A stretch of 64,000 nt of DNA from Warburgia ugandensis (Eukaryota; Streptophyta; Magnoliopsida; Canellales; Canellaceae): positions 51,033,217 through 51,097,216 of the forward strand of contig CP141139.1 in assembly GCA_035236585.1 (NCBI GenBank), read 5' to 3'. This document shows, piece by piece, positions 59,501-64,000 of the stretch. How positions within the stretch are numbered: the first letter of the stretch is position 1; every line of letters starts with the position of its first letter. Below the pieces are notes generated by a model. It was not told the origin of the DNA and ran no database searches. It saw only the letters and a program-made list of their open reading frames with translations. Position numbers and translations under genes: made by a program.

Positions 59501-60040
59501 AGCACGGTGGCATACCGGGCTGGTTGCACTAGCCAAAACTCGACAAAGAGAGGAGAGAGGAGAGAGGAAAGAGGAGAAGGGAGAGGGGAGACCAAGGCAC
59601 ACCAGCTTGTTCCATGGCCAGGCCAGGCTGGTGGATGGGAATGCAAGGTTGGAGGGGGAAAATACTAGATCGTGCAGCCGATCTATGCATAGGTAGTTTA
59701 GATCGGTTGTAGGGCAGAGGAACCCAACGAAAGGGGGGAAGAGGGGATGCGCAGTCAGCCTATTATGCAGGTTAGGCTGTGTAGGCATGGGGATTTCATG
59801 TCATCACACTGAGGGGGAGATGAGTGCATGGCCGACCTGTGCTTACAAGCATGCTAGGCCAGTTGCAAGAGAAAAGCCCCAAATTTGGGTTTCCATCACG
59901 CCAGAAAGAGGGAGGGAAGGTCACCAGGAAAAGAGGGGTTTTTGGGGAGAAAGAGGGGTTTTTGGGGAGAAGGGGCCTATGCGCCAGAGAAACCCAGAAT
60001 GGGTTTCTCTTTGCCACCGAAAAGAGAGAGGATCGTCATA
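56581..60040 (-). repeat. Solo LTR 1 (3.5 kb, reverse orientation) with 5-bp target-site duplication
   Basis: The plus strand starts TGTGACACCCCGGG and ends GGATCGTCATA, and AGGTA flanks both sides (56,576-56,580 and 60,041-60,045). Removing it rejoins the RT block [15 protein letters not shown]. Its orientation is reversed relative to solo LTR 2: the hairpin region at 57,180-57,215 matches the reverse complement of 62,920-62,960. The end at about 59,330-60,040 is relatively GC-rich and yields many overlapping open frames that are by-products. No internal sequence is present. Confidence 0.9.
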
Positions 60041-60045
60041 AGGTA

Positions 60046-60439
60046 CTACACAGTTGAGGATACAAGATGATGATATCTCAAATACTACATCCAAGAGTCA
60101 GTATGGATACTATGAGTTCTTGGTTATATCGTTTGATTTGATGAGTGCACCTATGGTCTTTATGGACTTGATGAATTGAGTCTTCCCAACTTATTTCGAT
60201 AAGTTTGTAATTGGGTTTGTAGGTGATATCTTAGTATATACTAGAAATATTTATGAATTGTGCTAAAGATTCTCTAGAAACACTAGTTGTTCTCCAAATT
60301 TAGTAAGTGTGATTTCTGGTTGGACAAAGTTAACTTTCTAGGTCTGTTATTTCAAAGGATGGTTTTGCAATGGTCCCCATGAAAGTGGAAGAGTGATGAA
60401 TTGGAAAAAACCTAAGCCTTTTAGAGATATTCATAGTTT
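60046..60439 (+). pseudogene. RT core between two solo LTRs
   Basis: The translation gives [20 protein letters not shown]-like blocks, MDLMN, then FVIGFVGDILVYTR. That is the active-site block, with one of the two catalytic aspartates replaced by glycine (60,215-60,226). FSKCDFWLDKVNFLG follows, and FRDIHSFFG marks the start of the connection domain, where solo LTR 2 is inserted. Confidence 0.8.
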
Positions 60440-60611
60440 CTTTGTGTAACATTTAAAAAAAGAAGACAAAAAGGGCCTTAAACGGAGGGGGCTGTATTTT
60501 ATACGGGCACCCCCCCCCCCCAAAGTCAAAATGCGAAAACAGATGCTAGGACTGTTCCCGCATCAACGAAGAGAAGAGGAGAAGAGAAAACCTGGTGGGA
60601 AGAAAGGAGAA

Positions 60612-60720
60612 GAGGAAGAGGAGGAAGAAGAAATAGAAGAAGGGAGAGGGAGAAGAAGAAGAAGAAGAAGAAGAAGAAGAAGAAGAAGAAGAAGAAGAAG
60701 AAGAGAAGGAGAAGGAGAGA
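60612..60720. repeat. GAA-rich purine microsatellite
   Basis: An imperfect GAA/GAG run gives way to about 57 bp of perfect GAA repeat (about 60,648-60,705). Its complement encodes long homopolymer frames (poly-Phe, poly-Arg) that are not genes. Confidence 0.9.
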
Positions 60721-62290
60721 AAAAAACCTGGCGCTCCTGGAAACCCTAGGTCGTGCTGGCAAGAGAGAATGAACTAAGGGGGAAACAACCGGAGAGAGAG
60801 AGAGAGAGAGCTATGTGCAGGCGTGGAAGGGAAAACTAAGGTTTTCCTGGGTCATCAGATTCCAGGCCGTTGCCACAGACGATGTCGGCTCGAATCAATA
60901 ATCTGACTGGTCATTTTGTTCAACATGTTGAGCTGAACAAAACCCCTAAGTTTATTGGAGAATCAGACGACATCTGGATGATCAAAAGGACAGATGAATA
61001 GTGTGCGCGACACGATCGAAAGGGATTACTGCAAAATGGTGACCAATCTAGCCCATCCAATGGTGGAACATGCATGTAAATGCATCTAGAAGGTAAGATC
61101 TACAAAACCCTATTCTTGATTTTGAGATTTTAGCTAAATCCGCACCATTCATGCTAGATCTAAGTTTTGTGAATAATCCAACCGTCCATTTTTAAATCAA
61201 AGCTTAGGGATAAGTAATTTAGGGCATGATGTAGCTTGGATCACAAAAAAAAAAAAAAAAAAAAGTCAAATCTAGGCTAAAAACCGATTGGACAATCTCA
61301 GCCATCCGATTGAGTACTATTCACATAGTAACTTCGTGATGTCTAATTGGCGATCAGGCACCATAGATGAGTTCCTTGTCATAAAAAATGATAGGATGAT
61401 TAGAATTATATGAATTTGAAGTAAAACAGATCAGATGATCTAGGACGTACGATCTGTCACTATTCAAACAAACACCTTGTGATGTCGGATCAATGATTAG
61501 AGGTCATAGGTGGATTCCTGAACTGTGAATTAGCTTAGATATGAAATAAAGTATGAAATTTGGATAAATTAACAGGAAGAAATTGAGTGATATGAACTGT
61601 TCATGATGCTCATTGTATCAGTTTGATTTAAGAATACAATTATAGGTTATATTGAAGACTATAACATGATAAATAACACCCAGCTCCAAACCAAGAGTTG
61701 AGCTAGTTAAGAATCAAGGGTTAAGACCACTAAATAGTGAAAGTGACTTGCAGTCACTTAAGAAGAGTAGTGGGTAGCCAATCCAGGGCCAATGACATGG
61801 ATTAGAAAACCAGTAACTGTTTGTCATTCAACTAGCTATCAACCAATAGCTAATGAAACACTTTTAGCACAGAAATAAGCAATGTCATTTCGCCTTATGA
61901 CGACTAATGTCAGGGACTAACAAAGAGGGAGCTTTCATATTGGAAAAGCTAAGAGAAGTCCTAGAATTGTATATCTAAATGAGTGTTTGTATTGTTGTAG
62001 AGGTATGATTGATCAGGAGCGCGTGTGCTATCTGCTTCAAAAAACTCGAAGATTTGCATTTGAGGTAGGTGGAATTAAGATTGCTATGATTTTCCTTATA
62101 TATGCATGTGTATATGAATTTAAAGCATTAAAATGAATCTTTTCGGTTTATACGAAAGACAAGATGAATGTGCATGCTGAATTTGAATTATGATCAAACT
62201 ATTATGCATAAGCTATACATTATTGTGAACCATGTAAGAGAAATGTAAGACTGATACCAGAAAATTGTGAAATGGCTCGTATGAGCGAGA

Positions 62291-62510
62291 GAGGTCGTTA
62301 TGATGTGGGCGGGCCTTCAGGCTGGACGAGCTACCGGTTCCAGGCTGGATGAGTTACTGGTCCCTGAGATTTAGCCCCATTGATTGGGGAGTTTGACGCG
62401 TTCTAAGAGGTCTTTATGATGTGGGTGGGCCACGAAGTCGTTATGATGTGGGTGGGCCTTCGGGCTAGACGAGCTACCAGTTCTTGGCTGGATGAGCTAC
62501 CAGTCTCTCA
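62291..62510 (+). repeat. Short tandem-repeat block in solo LTR 2
   Basis: GAGGTCGTTATGATGTGGGC-like words occur at 62,291, 62,407 and 62,433. The two longer copies continue into GGCTGGACGAGCTACC and GGCTGGATGAGTTACTGG variants. Confidence 0.8.
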
Positions 62511-62928
62511 GGAATAAAGCCTTAAGGTGTCTTTGAGTTTGGTGTGTCTTTGGGTTTAACCCATTGCGTCAAAGAGGATAATATTGTTTGATGTGTACTT
62601 GATACACACAACAACGCGTTGGTATTTGATATGTGAAATGGCTCATAAGAGCGAATACTAGTATCAGGAAATGTAAATGACTTATAAGTTTGACATGTGA
62701 TTGCATACTTTCCTTTTTAAAGAATGTGTTTCGTACTGATGCATTGGTATTCCTTCTATTTTGGCATGGATTCATGATTTTGATATATGTTGAATGATTT
62801 CAAGTTAAATGATAATTGAATTGTTGTTTGCATGATTCAGCATGGCTAAATTGTTCTATATAATTATAATGATTTCTGTTTATATAAAATATTACGTCTT
62901 ATTCCACCTACACAAGAGATTGCTTGCT

Positions 62929-62956
62929 GAGGCATTGCCTCAGTTTGCAATGCCTC
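62929..62956. other. Perfect 10-bp hairpin conserved between two LTR copies
   Basis: GAGGCATTGC and GCAATGCCTC are separated by eight bases. The related solo LTR 1 carries AGGCATTGC...GCAATGCCT at 57,185-57,209 in the opposite orientation, with a different seven-base loop. Confidence 0.75.
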
Positions 62957-63564
62957 ATATACAGAGAATAGTAGTAGGTTTGGCATATTTATAGTATCAC
63001 AAAACAAAGGACTCCCAAGGAATAGGAGCTGCTTACTAACAGGAGCACACAACAGAATCTTGGGAAGAGGACAGGTAAGAATTGGTCTTTGAATTGAAGT
63101 TGTCGTATTAGAAATGAAAAAGAGACTGCATTGTATGTAATTATGGGAATTTGCAAGACTTATGTGACTAGGTTGTGTTGTGGAGGTTTTGGGTGTGTTG
63201 TGTTGAGGTAAACTATTTTGTTTTGTTAGATTTATGAAAAGGAGACAGAGTCTCCATTTATATTTTAAAATTATCAATAATGTTTATCAAGTACTTCGCA
63301 ATGACATGCGTTAAATGTCATATGTTCGAAAAACAAAGGAAACTCTATTGGATTTTCTATAGAAATGAGCACTCATTTCGCCGTGAATCCTTATTTTTGA
63401 TAAAAGAAAATTGACACTTGGGGTTTTTCAAAGTGAATTTGAAAGAAAAGATTTTTCGCTGCATTGCACTATTTTACAAAAATTATTTTAAGTTGGATCG
63501 ATCTTACATTAGAAATTAGTTTGTATTTAAAATTTCATTTGAAAACCTGGGTCGTCACACTTTG

Positions 63565-64000
63565 GTCTTACAGGATAATTATGCATATTTATTGAAGGGT
63601 TTTCTCATATTTCCCTACCATTGAATGCATTGACAAGGAAGGAAGCAAAATTCATTTAGAGTGATTCCAATGAAGCAAATTTAGAGGAGTTGAAGAAAAG
63701 GCTTACTATGGCACCAGTTTTGGCACTACCCAAAGGCAGTGGTAGATATGTAATCTTTTGTGATGCATTTGGTAAGGGTTTGGGATATGTGTTGATCGAG
63801 CATGGGAAAGTCATCACTTATGCTTCTTGCTGGCTAAAGAAGCACGAAGTGAATTATCCAAAATATGATCAAGAACTTGATGTAATGAGATTTTCCTTAA
63901 AGATCTAGTGACGCTACCTATATGGCAAGAAGCTTGAGGCTTTCACCAATCATAAACCCTAGAATACATTTTCTCAAAAGCTGATCTGAACATGAGGTGA
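63565..64000 (+). pseudogene. RNase H domain, partial at window end
   Basis: After the connection segment comes LTMAPVLALPKGSGRYVIFC, with the first catalytic aspartate kept in CDAFGKGLGYVL (about 63,755-63,790). Then follow YASCWLKKHEVNYPKYDQEL, where the second acidic residue of the family (E in HE.NYP..D.E) is present, and RYLYGKKLEAFTNHK. This is the best preserved open stretch of the element (63,690-63,908). A stop at 63,906 and others follow; the domain runs to the window edge. Confidence 0.85.

Larger units (their letters stand above)
60445..63559 (+). repeat. Solo LTR 2 (3.1 kb) with 5-bp target-site duplication
   Basis: It starts TGTAACATTT and ends GGGTCGTCACA. CTTTG flanks both sides exactly (60,440-60,444 and 63,560-63,564). 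Removing it rejoins HSFFG-LTGYYAYLLKGF of the RT-RNase H connection. It holds a GAA-rich tract (60,612-60,720), an AG run (60,790-60,811), a C run (60,511-60,522), a small tandem repeat (62,291-62,510) and a hairpin (62,929-62,956). The 137-codon open frame at 62,864-63,277 has no protein-like features. Confidence 0.92.
51262..64000 (+). mobile_element. Ty3/gypsy LTR retrotransposon with two nested solo LTRs, runs off the window
   Basis: A 5' LTR (51,262-54,357), perfect primer site, gag with zinc knuckle, protease, RT and RNase H occur in plus-strand order. The RT is interrupted by solo LTRs at 56,581-60,040 and 60,445-63,559. Coding parts have many stops, so it is inactive. It inserted into the minus-strand LINE to its left: LINE sequence runs up to 51,261. 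The 3' half, with integrase and 3' LTR, lies beyond the window. Confidence 0.85.

Noticed and set aside
59322-60070. Cluster of overlapping open frames on both strands in GC-rich DNA
   Set aside because: They fall inside a solo LTR with a defined target duplication and low stop density due to base composition. No domains.
60526-60762. Poly-Phe / poly-Arg open frames
   Set aside because: These are translations of a GAA microsatellite.
62864-63277. 137-codon minus-strand open frame
   Set aside because: It lies in the LTR, has no recognisable motif, and overlaps the region aligned with other LTR ends.

Overview
This window looks like nuclear DNA of a flowering plant, probably a species with a repeat-rich genome. 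The evidence is a plant-specific UGT708-type glycosyltransferase gene, plant lineages of Ty3/gypsy LTR retrotransposons (chromovirus-like and Athila/Tat-like), plant RTE-type LINEs, and tRNA-derived SINEs of the Au type. The DNA is AT-rich and almost free of long open frames outside the one gene. The species cannot be named from the sequence. All similarity calls come from reading and comparing the sequence by eye; no database search or computed alignment was possible, so element edges without target-site duplications are approximate.

Layout. 1-2,700: the 3' internal part of an Athila/Tat-like element (plus strand), an unassigned stretch, and a stray LTR fragment. 2,747-20,250: an old plus-strand Ty3/gypsy element with very long LTRs (about 6.0 and 4.9 kb), a tRNA-iMet-like primer site, and degenerate gag, protease, RT, RNase H and integrase. 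Its RNase H is split by a 2.85-kb LTR-like insertion. 20,251-23,182: the 5' end (LTR plus primer site) of a minus-strand LTR element. 23,509-26,007: a short-LTR, Reina-like chromovirus remnant. 26,008-39,438: a minus-strand Athila/Tat-like complex containing two abutting LTRs of a second family, a gag-like remnant and a copied LTR segment. 39,440-39,690: a fragment of a WD-repeat gene resembling WDR70, with a stop codon. 40,485-45,180: a plus-strand RTE LINE broken by a solo LTR and an internal inversion. 45,868-47,241: the only intact gene, an intronless UGT708-type glycosyltransferase on the minus strand. 48,722-48,893: a SINE. 49,587-51,261: a minus-strand RTE LINE with a large CT/TA microsatellite. 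51,262-64,000: a plus-strand Ty3/gypsy element running off the window, its RT split by two solo LTRs with perfect 5-bp target-site duplications.

Functionally the window holds one likely working gene. The UGT probably attaches glucose (perhaps by a C-C bond, as in characterised UGT708 enzymes) to a flavonoid-type acceptor in the cytosol. Everything else is mobile DNA at different stages of decay. The nesting order, empty sites and paired copies allow several rearrangements to be read directly: tandem duplication, inversion, microsatellite birth, solo-LTR formation and template-switch-like copying. I found no CRISPR array, rRNA gene or authentic tRNA gene, and nothing that looks like a new defence or metabolic system.
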